A DNA stretch of 64,000 nt from the NCBI GenBank assembly GCA_025403435.1, contig CM046335.1, positions 10,088,340-10,152,339 of the forward strand. Direction: 5' to 3'. This document shows, piece by piece, positions 1 through 10,614 of the stretch (the first letter of the stretch is position 1; each line of letters opens with the position of its first letter). The position numbers were made by a program, and so were the translations under genes. Source of the stretch: Artocarpus heterophyllus (taxonomy: Eukaryota; Streptophyta; Magnoliopsida; Rosales; Moraceae). The notes beneath the pieces are model-generated. The model ran no database searches. It was not told where the DNA came from and saw only the letters and a list, made by a program, of their open reading frames with translations.

Positions 1-1430
1 TTCGGGAAGATCCACAAGCTCCCAGACCCGATTAGTCTCCATAGACTTCATCTCAATGTTCATGGCCTTTGTCCAGAGTCTTGAATCAACATCCTCCATA
101 GCTTCTGCGTAAGTACAAGGATCCCTGTCATGTTCATCCGGTTCAGCCAAAAAGACCTCCCCATTGAACATATACCTCCCAGGTTGACGCCCGATCCTCC
201 CACTACGCCGAAGCCCCTGAGGTTGTTGTTCAGGTTTGTTTGGTTTTTCTACACCGATCGGAATGGTTTCGTTCGGAACCTCCGGAGTAAACGGATTACC
301 CCTCAACTCCTCAAGCACCACTTTGCTTTGAGGTTTAAAGTCGTTGATGTAACTCTCCTCAAGGAAAGTTGCATTAGTTGAAACCACGACTTTATTTTCC
401 TTTGGGTTATAAAAATAACCCCTTTTAGTCCCTTTTGGATATCCTACAAACACGCAAACTTCTGAACGTGCTTCCAACTTATTCGGATCCTTAAACAGGA
501 CATGAGCTGGACATCCCCATATGCGAATATGGTTTAAGGATGTCTTCCGTCTTGTCCACAACTCGTGAGGAGTTTTAGGGACCGATTTTGAAGGCACATT
601 GTTCAAAAGATAACATGCGGTTTGTAGTGCATATCCCCAAAAGGATAAAGGCAATGATGAATAACTCATCATGGACCGAATCATGTCCAACAAAGTCCTA
701 TTCCTTCTCTCTGCTACGCCATTCTGCTGTGGAGTGCCCGGCGCAGTCAAATGGGATAAAATCCCATTCTCTAACAAGTGTCCCAAGAACTCATCAGAAA
801 GGTATTCCCCACCTCGATCAGATCGAAGTGCCTTTATGGGTCTACCCAATTGCTTTTCCACTTCAGCCCGAAACTCCCTGAACTTATCATAAGTTTCGCT
901 TTTGTGGTGCATTAGGTACACATACCCATATCTTGAGTAATCGTCAATAAAAGTAACGAAGTACTCATACCCTCCTCGTGCCCGGATGTTCATCGGTCCG
1001 CAAACATCACTATGCACAAGTTCTAGAACCCCTTCGGCCCTATTGCCCTTAGACCCGTATAGTCTTTTGGTCATTTTACCCTCCAAACAAGACTCACATT
1101 GAGGTATAGATTCCACCTTTAAGTGACTTAAAGGTCCATCCCTTATCAACCTTTGAATCCTATTTAGGTTAATATGGCCAAGGCGCAAATGCCAAAGATA
1201 AGTCTTATTAGAGTGAGAAGTTTTAAGTCTTTTTGAGTCATTATCATTTATCTCAGCATTAAGCAATAGGTCCATCTTAGGTTTGATAAAATATAGATTA
1301 TTTTGCATCCATCCAGAACAGATAAAAGATTTGTTTTTACGAATCACCACTTTTTCATTAAAAGATACCACGTAGGAGTCTTTAAATAAAGAAGATACAG
1401 AAATTAAATTCCTTTTAAATTTAGGAACAT
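1..1430 (-). pseudogene. copia pol fragment: integrase and start of reverse transcriptase (5' side frameshifted from gag)
   Basis: Minus-strand translation shows the integrase zinc-binding motif HLRLGH near 1172-1198, the catalytic-core DDYSR near 935, the RSDRGGEY segment near 812-835, the GVAERRNR motif following it, and at the left edge the [16 protein letters not shown] sequence that opens the copia reverse transcriptase domain. These motifs, in this order, define copia integrase then RT. It should be continuous with gag in one polyprotein, but at the T-run written as aaaa at 1431-1434 (plus strand) the gag frame slips and stops at 1404, while the integrase continues in another frame. I infer a single lost T. 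I saw no other break up to the edge, but I did not translate every codon. Confidence 0.85.
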
Positions 1431-2495
1431 AAAACAATCTCGCAAAATTAAACTCCTATAATTATCAAAATAAAGATGGACATCTCCCACTGCTTCCGCT
1501 GAGACCAAGGATCCATCGCCCATCCGAAGCGTTAAGTCTTCACGAAGTAGACTTCTCGTTTCTTTGAATCCCTGCAGAGAAACACAAACATGATTAGTTG
1601 CACCAGAATCTATGACCCAAATGTCACTGGATTCCTCAACCAAACAAGTTTCTAAATATAGAAGATCACACCTACCTCCCTTGGAAAGAAAGTCCTTGCA
1701 ATGCTTCTTTATATGCCCGACCTTACCACAAAAGAAGCACTTAAGCTTCTTTGGGTTCTTCTTCTTCTTCTTCTTGCTCTTGGTAGCAATAGGAATAGAA
1801 GACTTCCCATTTTTGGCCCGTTGCTTCTTTCCATTCCCAAAATTAGGATTGGAACCAGAAGCAGCTACCATATTGACCTCTCCACCAGCAGGAGACTCCC
1901 TGATCAGCAGTTCAAACTCTTGTAACTGTTTCATCAGTTCTGTCAAGGTCATATCCCGTCTATTGCTTAGATTAAAAGTAGCTCTAAACGGAATAAATTC
2001 CTTAGACAGAGTCTCAAAGACCATAGTCATCTGAGTTTCAGCATCGATGTCGGCTCCATTGGTTTGAGCCTCAGCGAGGTAACCCATGACCAACATCATG
2101 TGCTCCTTTACAGATGTCCCCGGTCTCTGTCTACAGTTTAAGAGTTTCCGAAGCGCCCCTTGCCGCTTTGTTATGGCCTGGCCTCCAAACATGTCCTCAA
2201 GATTATCCAAGATCTGCTTCGCAGTCTCATAATCCTGATGTTGAGCCTGCAGCACGTTATTCATGCTTGCCATAACATAGCAGCGGGCCTGATCATTAGC
2301 ATCTTTCCAGCGTTCGTACGCTTGGAATTGCTCATTACTTGAGTCTCCCGTAGGCTCGGGAGGACAAGGAGTTGTCAGAACATATTTCAGTTTCTCAAAG
2401 GAAAGGACGATGTCCAGGTTCCGTTTCCAATCATTATAGTTCTCACCGGTTAATTGGTTTTTGTCAAGTATCGATGATAAAGCGTTTTTAGACAT
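1404..2495 (-). pseudogene. copia gag-protease (frameshifted at its 3' end)
   Basis: This encodes a capsid protein of the plant copia gag family (start SKNALSSILDKNQLTGENY), followed by a lysine-rich stretch, the CCHC zinc knuckle CFFCGKVGHIKKHC that binds RNA, and the aspartic protease motif DSGATNHV. I chose the Met at 2493-2495 because family members begin with SSILD-type sequence; a longer reading to 2567 adds a hydrophobic leader with no family support. About 350 residues. It is normally fused in frame with integrase, RT and RNase H; here the reading frame ends about nine residues after the T-run at 1431-1434, so the polyprotein is broken. The gag and protease parts themselves look well preserved, which suggests a fairly young insertion. 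Confidence 0.9.
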
Positions 2496-2567
2496 TTTCA
2501 ATCTACAATAAAGAATCATATACCAAACATAAGCAAACATATATAATAATTTAGTAAGATAACACAA

Positions 2568-4147
2568 TCATGTAAAATCATACAAATGTGTTTATGTGTC
2601 AAAACCTTGAAAATATCACAACCTTACAACGATAATTCCCAACTCAGAATTCAACAAGCTCCTAGGGGAGTCATGCCAAATTCAATCAGGAACACGGATC
2701 CCCTCCTGATTAATATATGCCATCCAGGACCCGTATGATCTAGCATATACTAATAATCGTTTCTTTGGCCATTAATTTTATTAACAGAGCTCCTAGGGGA
2801 GGTTAATAATAAAATTAACGTGAGTGTATAACCACCGTTTTAATATTTTATCCATGATTTATAATCACCACCTAGGGGTGTGCAACCATAAATCATACTA
2901 AAATATCTTATCATTTCAAAGATCCAATCTGGTACATGATAGAAATCCCTTCCTAGGGGTTGGGACCATCATGTTCTTCCTATGGACTAACGATGGAGGC
3001 CTTAGGTTCTCTCTTCGAAAACCTTCTCCCACTCAATCTTTTGAAGTCAAGGTTTTATTTTAAAATTATGCATGAACAATTTTAATATGAGCGGCACTCC
3101 CTATTCTATATGACATGTTATCAATATACATGGTAAATCATATTATAATGCAGACAAGCAAAGCAATCAAGCAAAGCTACAAGCATAATAATAATAATAA
3201 CCGTAATATTATGGTTCCACCCTAGAGAATAGAAAAACTAAGATTACAAGAGAATAATCGAGACATTTATCGATTCTTCATCCTTGAATCCTCAAGCTGT
3301 ATCCTTCTTCATGTAATATCCATCTTCAAGTCCTCAATCCCGTATGAATCGAACACTTCATATTTCCGGTCATATCCAAATTTAATGTTTCTCAGAATCG
3401 TCCCAAAAATAAAATTAAAACTGCACTGAAAAATTGCACCTTTTCTGGACACTTGGCAGCTCTCGGTCGGCAGGCCGATCTAGGTGATCGGCCTTCCGAT
3501 CATGGAGGTTCGGCCTGCCGAACATGAAGGTTCGGCCTGCCGGCAGAGCACCAAAATTTCTGCCCCACTGTCGGCCTGCCGGACCGTACGTCCGGCCTGT
3601 CGATCTGTGACCTTCGGCCTGCCGAACTGTGAGGTCCGGCATGCCGACCGAGCAGAAAACCCTCAATCCAGAAAATACAATTTTAATGCAATTCATCAAT
3701 TTTATTTTCAACAATTCAAAAACATAAAATTAGAGACTCAGGAAATACCTGGAGGCGCCATCATCAATCTTTAAGTTCCGACTTCTCGTTCCGTCTTCTC
3801 CGAATAATTATTTAATTACAAAATTCTTACAAATTAAAAATTAAATAATAATTCCTAGACGGAGATGATAGTCCGCCATCTAATTACATGAAAAACCTAG
3901 ATACACATTCTAACCTCTAAGGAACCATAACCGGTATTAATTAATTAATAAATAATTAAACAACAATTTAATCAACCATAATTAATTAATAAACATTCAC
4001 CATATAATCCATGACAACATATATATTATATAGAAACCTAGAGTGCCATCTCTCTATAAAATTTAATTCAAGCATTGGAGAGATTAAGATCACAAAATTT
4101 ATGCATATAACATGATCACAAACTTGCAAATTTATGTAAAAACCTCG
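2568..4147 (-). other. copia 5' untranslated leader
   Basis: About 1.6 kb between the primer binding site and gag, unusually long for a copia leader. It contains no credible reading frame; the 99-residue frame at 3415-3714 is a by-product of the GC-rich palindrome array at 3464-3650. At 2640-2980 a motif of the type CCTAGGGG recurs (near 2662, 2792, 2871, 2953), each next to a short AT-rich stem-like sequence, so structured RNA is plausible. Confidence 0.7.
3464..3650. repeat. palindrome array in copia leader (TTCGGCCTGCCGAA type, about 8 units)
   Basis: Eight imperfect copies of a 14-16 bp palindrome with core TCGGCMKGCCGA, spaced about 20-25 bp apart; the centre is CCTG, CATG or CAGG. It is much more GC-rich than its surroundings. 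The same motif recurs in the LTR of this element at 4678-4766. It lies in the transcribed leader. Confidence 0.85.
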
Positions 4148-4159
4148 GCTCTGATACCA
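4148..4159 (-). promoter_or_regulatory. primer binding site (tRNA-iMet)
   Basis: Minus strand TGGTATCAGAGC, the classic plant initiator-tRNA-Met primer binding site, 2 bases inside the LTR end. It fixes the orientation and the LTR boundary. Confidence 0.95.
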
Positions 4160-4554
4160 ATTGTTGGAAACAAAGTGCGCAGCGGAATTTTTAAAAATTT
4201 TTCATCAGAGTATTTTCCAAAACACAAGTTTGACATGTTATATGTATAAATTAAACAAATCTTACTAACCTCAGTGTGCCGAAGAACCTCCGCGACCTGT
4301 GTAGAGAAGTAACGTTCCAGAAGAGCCTCAACCAACTGGTCTTCTTTGCTATTCTCTATCCACAACCGGAGTGAGTGTGGGCTCACACGTACAGCTCTTC
4401 CACCGGTGACTCTCCTTCCAACCAATAGAGAGAACCCAAAGCTAGTGTTCGTGATTTGTGAACAAAAGCTCTCAGGGAGTTTTCAGATGCTCACTAGAAG
4501 AGTATCACTCTTAATCTCTCAAATTGATCTGAGTAAATCATTAGACTCACTCCC

Positions 4555-4562
4555 TTTTTATA
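4555..4562 (-). promoter_or_regulatory. TATA box of copia LTR
   Basis: Minus strand TATAAAAA, preceded by CCAATAGG, about 400 bp from the inner LTR end. This is where plant copia LTR promoters usually lie. Confidence 0.6.
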
Positions 4563-4677
4563 CCTATTGGTCCTTGGGGTCAGTCCATATCAGATTAGGT
4601 CTCAAAAAACAAAACAGAATCAAGTTCGGATCAATATCTGATAAGATACGCGTGAAAAATGCGTAATCTTAGCTGTC

Positions 4678-4766
4678 GCGGTCGGCATGCCGAACTGAGA
4701 GATAGGCAGGCCGAACTAGCCAGTTCGGCAGGCCGAACACGTCATCCGGCATGCCGAACTGCCGAG
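4678..4766. repeat. palindrome array in copia U3 (GTTCGGCAGGCCGAAC type, 4 units)
   Basis: Four copies of the motif found in the leader (centres GCATGC or GCAGGC), about 20 bp apart, directly upstream of the LTR TATA box in the direction of transcription. Confidence 0.85.
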
Positions 4767-6195
4767 AAAAAATCTCCACGAATCTTTTATTTTCCACCCG
4801 AGATTCTAAAGGATAAAGTCTCAGTTTTGATTCAAATAGCCCAATAGAAAAGATATCTGATCAAAACAAACTTTATCAAGATAATCTCTAAGAAAATAAA
4901 TCAATTCACAATAATTCTACAAGTTTATCTTGTTCTAATTGTCCAAAATTAAAACAACCGATAAACAGACAAGAATTATCCGAACGCCATAATTCAACAA
5001 GTTCATCTTGAACTAATTTCTTACATAATTAATTCAACCGATAAACAGACATGAATTATTTGATTCTTATAAATTTTAAACCAATCTGATAAATCCGACA
5101 TAAGTCACCAATTATTGGAAAAGCACGCCGTGTCGTTACAGGATTTTGTGAGCTAGCAAAGGGGACCAAAATGGACCTATAAAGTTCGAGCTCATGATAA
5201 TTATGAAACCCAATATCCCAGATATACATTTCGCAATTATCAACTCCAACGCTACTCCACTAAAAGCTTGGAGCTGCACTCTCGAACTTTATAGAATTAC
5301 GAAGCTCGTGTAGCTAAGTCTCCATGACATATCATAGTGTATCGCATCCCCATATGATCATCCATAATCGGCTTAAGGACAATTTCTGTCTTACCTTCCT
5401 GATTATTTTTATCTTACGTTCCATTGTCTCACCATTAGAAAACTTACCATCCAAAGATAGTATACCATTCGGTTACACCTATGTATCCAAATGGTTAAGC
5501 GCTCCAGTTTTCCAATTACAGGACAACGCATATAAGAGGATATCATTACTCCTTAAGAGGAGCTATGGATTCCATATCTATGAATAACAAGTCTACGCTA
5601 CCAAGAGTCATGCCTCCAACGTACCGGCATGCATGCCACTATAGAGATGTGGGAGTCACCCTTTGGTACATCAAAAGACACAAGTCGAGACAACGGGCCC
5701 ATTATTCATCTCAGGATTAAGATACAATACAAATGATTGTCTAAAGTGAATCGATTTGCCAAGACAGAATTATTAATCCAAATCAATTCACTTTATGTCC
5801 CGATCCAACACATCGTCACCTATGACAACGCGCCAATGTTTCTATTCACGGAGTCCAACTCCGATGGCCAAGACAAACCATCTCCCAAAAGGGATATAGA
5901 CAACATAACAATCTTTACATGAATAAAGCGCCCAACTTTATTCCCTCGATTGCGGATCATATATTTTAGACCATCACCTTAAGAGTCGTGTCTACCGCAT
6001 AATCATCCCATCATATGCCCAACTCTTAAGGTTTAGACTGACAGTCTCAGACTACTGTTTGCTTATCATACATTCAACAAATATGAACGTAAAGAGGACA
6101 ATATTTGGTATATATAAATGAATAAATTCTTTATTGATAAAAATGTCTCCAAAAACGTATTACATTTTTACTCCTTAGAGCATACATGTCTAACA

Positions 6196-7640
6196 GGGGA
6201 AAGCCCATTTTTTTGGCCCACCTGACAATTAGTCTATTTGGCTCGCTTGACACATCAGCACACCAACTCACTCGACAGGTCAGCTTAGGAGTCCACCAGA
6301 GGGATACAAGGGCATATGACCTCCCGCCATAAGAGACAAAACACCTTTTTTACCAACGCAAGCCAATAGGGAGTCTAAGTCAAACACCTTACCCATGCCC
6401 GAAATTACAAGACAAATCCTTCACATTTTGGATCCCTTAATGGCAAGCCACCTGAAGTGGACTTGTTAGGTCAGCTAAGCACTAGAACACCTACCGCCCC
6501 TATATTATATTCCTGATTAAATTTGAAGGTTGGAGGGATATTATTCCCGTGGCGGGAAACTACCTAACTAAGTCCACTAGACACCTAAAGTGAAAGGCCT
6601 TTGACCAAAGTAAAGCTCCTTCTTTCCTTATAAATATCCCCATTACCACCCCAAATAAGAAGGAATGCAGTCCATACAACTCAAACCATCAAAAGGTAAG
6701 TCAAAGAAAAACACTCCAAGCTCCATAACCACTATATTTTCCCTTCATCTCCACCACATCTTTTCCCATAAAACACCATAGCCACAACCTTTATTAGGCT
6801 CTATCACATAACCACCTTAACCTTTCCCAAACCATCTCAAAGCACCCATAAACCTCATTATCGACGTCAAACCACCAAGGAAGGGCAATATCACGATCCA
6901 AATCACTCACCTCCATTCACTGGAAAACTCAAAACTCCATGCTTTCTAGCAACCTCCAAAGAAGCTCTAACCTAAACACCACCTCCCTTGAGCACAAGAC
7001 TACTATAAAATCCCATTAAAAGCATGTCCTCCTATGGTTTAAGGGAAGCCCACAACCAAGAAACATCAAAACCACCATCAAAGATTCATTGCCTCTTTAG
7101 CCTCTAACATTTTTTCTCTCTAAGTGTTAAACTACCTACCCATCAGACTCTCTCTCTCTTTAGAAACTATTCTAACCATTAGGGGCCATCTCCCAGGAAG
7201 TTACTCCACCCATAAGACCTCTAAATCCTATTATTTCACTCAAGTATCATATTAAATCCTATGGACAGACCCTCATTGCTAAGGACATAGGAAAATCCTC
7301 CATAACCGCTCACTTTCCTTTCCCACACCGCCTGCACATTTGGGGAACCTCTTCGACAAAGTTCTCATCTTCAATAGAACCAGAATCGCAATGAGCTTCG
7401 CTCTCGGATCCAACCGTCCTTGAGGTTGCATGGGTTTAGTTGTAACCTAGCTAGGCCCACTACAAAGTGAGCCTAAAAACCCATTTTGGCCACTCCTAAG
7501 CTGGAACAACTACCACAGAATCATCAGCTCCCATCACCCAATGTGCTACCACCTTATCTTTTGACAGATAGGATACTCGAGCCAATCAAAGGAGGCCACG
7601 AAGTCTACACCCTCCATTGTAAAGGCCCACGACAAAAGAG
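6196..7640. other. degraded transposon-like sequence, possibly an old gypsy LTR
   Basis: CT-rich, compositionally unlike the AT-rich flanks, with a TATAAATA at 6629-6636 followed by a long stretch with no credible ORF, as in old Ty3/gypsy LTRs. I could not find its ends or a TSD. The 80-residue frame at 7486-7728 matches nothing I recognise. Confidence 0.35.
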
Positions 7641-10614
7641 ACTCAACGATTACATAAGTAGACTTCATAGATTTAACAATTTCTCAATTTATCTCTCTGT
7701 TTTTATAAGCTATAAATGTATTTTTTGATTTTAAAAAAACTTATTTCAATTTTATCGATGTGAATAGAAAAAATAGACAAAACAATATGATTACCCTTAA
7801 ATAGTTATGAATAATATTTTATATATTAAAAAGTCCTAAAATAAAACATCAAATTAAAAAAAATCTTAAGTTTTATGACTTTTAAAATATTTTTAAAAAA
7901 CTTTCTCAAGAAAAAATATATATTTTATAAACAAGTTAGATTTGAGTAAGGGTACTTTTATTTTGTCTCTATGTTTTTTTCCAAAAAAGTCTGCAAAGAA
8001 TAAAAATTGAAATGAGTTTTTTGAATTCAAAAAATATCTGTATAATTTTTAAAAATAGAAAGAAAAATAAAGAAATAATAAAATTTAGGAGATATAGTTA
8101 CGTAATTAACGCTATATGTATAAATATATTCAATTATTGAATTAGTAAATTGGTATATTTATATTTATATAATAACAAATTTGGCATCTTGTATTTCATA
8201 AATACTATAGCAATACCTTGCGCCCATTTTTTAATATTATTTTAAATATCACTTATACCTTTTAAATTAATATTTTAATTAATTTATGTAGTACATGAAA
8301 TTCTAAAAATAATATCAACAATTAAGAAAAAAGAGGCCCTTATGACTTTTTTTTTTTAAATAATGATGCTGGCTTTTCTTTTTTGGTTAAACTTAAATGT
8401 TCTCTCTTTTTACCATTTCATCATTTGAAAAGGTGTGAAGGACATTTCTTTTATCGCAATCTTAAGGTACCAAGAGGGTTTTTTTTTTTTTATTTTGTTT
8501 TTTTCCTTTCTGATTATTGGTATTTATTTAGTGTCACATTTAGATACTAAAATATTGATCCACTAATTCGACAAAATACAGGATATCGAATTGCAATCTT
8601 TCTGTTTTTTTTTATTTATTTTTTTATTTTTTTATCAATTGGCTTGTGCTACTAACTCTAATAAAGGTGGTAGGTCTCCTTACAAAAAGGGGGCAAAAAA
8701 AGAGAGGTCGGTAGGTCAAGCGTGTATATTTTATTTATTAAAAAAGCAAGCTTAAACTTGAGTCGATCTTAGAAGCACTAATCTTGCAGTTTCAGGTTGT
8801 TGAACTCTGGCAAAAAAAACTCTTGATTCATAAACTGTCAGCAGTTTTATAAATGGCTCTAAAGACCAACTTTGCCATGTTTGGGATGGAAGGATCATGC
8901 ATGGCCATAGCATTTTAAGCTTGTGTAGACATGTCACGTGTTACTTTTTACTTAAAGATAAATTGTTAAAAAATAAACATCAATTTTTCTACTACAACAT
9001 AATTCATGCAACCACCGATGGTGATGGTATAATAGTTTAAGAGATGTCAACTAAGGTTTTCTTATACTTCTAACACAAGTTCGATTATTGTTTGTCTCAC
9101 TTGCGTGTCTCGTATATTTTAGAAGGACGAGATTGGGCTTTAAGCTTTATGTTTTAAAAATATCAAATTAAGAATTCTTATCATATCGTAAAATTACATT
9201 ACTTTTTTATGCACCATTTTTTTTTTTAGTAAAAGCATAAGTTGCGGGCCTAGCTTACAAAAAGAAAAAAAAAAGTTCTAATAGAAGGGAAAAACTGTCT
9301 TACAATAATAAGATAATGTGGGTATGAAGTCCTACAAAAGAGCATTTGCGTATCTGAAATACTATAGAAATTCAAATTGTTCTGGTGAAAATATTACAAC
9401 AAAACCAGATCCACTTAAAATTTTGATCAATTCTGATCAAGTTGCCAGTGCCCCATAACATGCTTAAGCCAGAAAGCTGGAATTTTGGCCTGAGTTTTGA
9501 ATCTTTTGACCTAAAATTTATTTTGTTTATTTATTTTTCGTTCTTTTTTTTTTTTTTTTGATAATGATTAACATTTTTTTGTTGTTTTGGCTGACGGGGT
9601 TTTGAGCCCATCGGATTGGGGAGGGATGGATCCGATTTGTCTCTTTCAACGAGCTCACCAACCCATTATTTTACCGCAAGAAGGAACATCTTGGTCCACG
9701 TCCGAAATCCCATCGGAGGGAATACTATGCAATTGACAAATCACCCTTTTATTGATTTGAAACACACACTACCCTAAAACGTCGACAAGTTAAAGAAGAG
9801 AAATTCTGAGTTGCCGTCCCGCCTTTAATGAAACACAACAAAAGAATTGTAGCAAAAAAATAAAAATAAAAATAAAAAATAAAAAACAAAAAACTACACA
9901 CACAAGATAAGAGAAATATTGCCCCTGTAAACAGAAGTGCATTTTGTCGTATCTTTAAGAAAGAAAAATAAACCCCGATAAAGGAAACGGTGGTAAATAG
10001 TAATTTTTAAAAATATTTATAGTAAATATACCCAATATCTAAAAATTTAGGGAAAAAACTATTTACTATGAGTAGAAAAATAATTATTGTTATTTATCGT
10101 TATTTACTTTAAATATTAATAAAATTTGTTATTTACTTAATTATGTACCGTAAAAATAATCCCATAAATGACAACTCCTTTGGCCTCTCTTTTTTCACCT
10201 ATTTTAGAGTGTTTAGGGATGTAGTTAATTGAAACTATAAGTTAGAACTAAAATGTTCTAACATATGAGAGCTCTACATTATAGTATATTTTTACTTTAT
10301 ATTATATTTTGTAAGAGCTTTACACGTTCTAATAAGTTGAAACTAAGTTGCCAAACGCATTCTTTGTCTATTCATGTATTATCTGCAAACACATGCAATT
10401 TGGTCCAGTCAAATTTAACTTAAAGTAATTGTTTGAGAAGAGCATCTCAAACGTAAATAATAAAATGTCTTATAATTTGGTGTTCTCTTATATGTATCCA
10501 TTGAAGAACATTAACATTTAAATAGTACATATGCGTCCAAAGGGATTCAATAACAAATTGCAAAATGGAAAAAAGTATGTGTTAAGGTTGTGTTTGGTTG
10601 GGGGTAATGGGAAG
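7641..10614. other. gene-free AT-rich intergenic DNA
   Basis: Poly-A/T tracts and no supportable gene. It contains one copy of the 'GAGAGCTTTACA' MITE family at about 10208-10362. Confidence 0.6.
10208..10362. mobile_element. MITE, 'GAGAGCTTTACA' family
   Basis: Ends GTGTTTAGGG and CCAAACGCAT are roughly inverted. The interior carries two direct copies of a motif like ATGTGAGAGCTTTACA. Related copies occur at many other places in the window. Confidence 0.6.

Larger units (their letters stand above)
1..6195 (-). mobile_element. Ty1/copia LTR retrotransposon, left part cut off by the window edge
   Basis: A copia-type element read on the minus strand. From its 5' side (high coordinates) it has the 5' LTR (4162-6195), a 2-base spacer, the tRNA-iMet primer binding site (4148-4159), a long leader of about 1.65 kb, gag with a CCHC zinc knuckle and the protease DSGA motif (1404-2495), then the integrase and the start of reverse transcriptase, which runs off the left edge. 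The order protease-integrase-RT is diagnostic of copia. The LTR begins TGTTAGAC and ends TCCAACA (minus strand), giving short inverted ends TGTTRG. The 3' LTR and the second target-site copy lie outside the window. The long LTR and gag type suggest an Angela/Tork-like lineage, but this is a guess. A base-run frameshift at 1431-1434 makes this copy defective. Confidence 0.93.
4162..6195 (-). repeat. 5' LTR of the copia element, 2034 bp
   Basis: Bounded by TGTTGGAAAC next to the primer binding site (4162) and TCTAACA at 6195, giving matching inverted ends. On the minus strand a TATA box sits at 4555-4562, so R and U5 would occupy roughly 4530 down to 4162, and the rest is a long U3. A palindrome array (4678-4766) lies about 115 bp upstream of the TATA box. 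The possible target-site copy on this side is GGGGA (6196-6200), but its partner is outside the window. Confidence 0.88.

Noticed and set aside
3415..3774. Two frames of about 100 residues in the copia leader
   Set aside because: They are created by the GC-rich palindromes, which can be read through on both strands.
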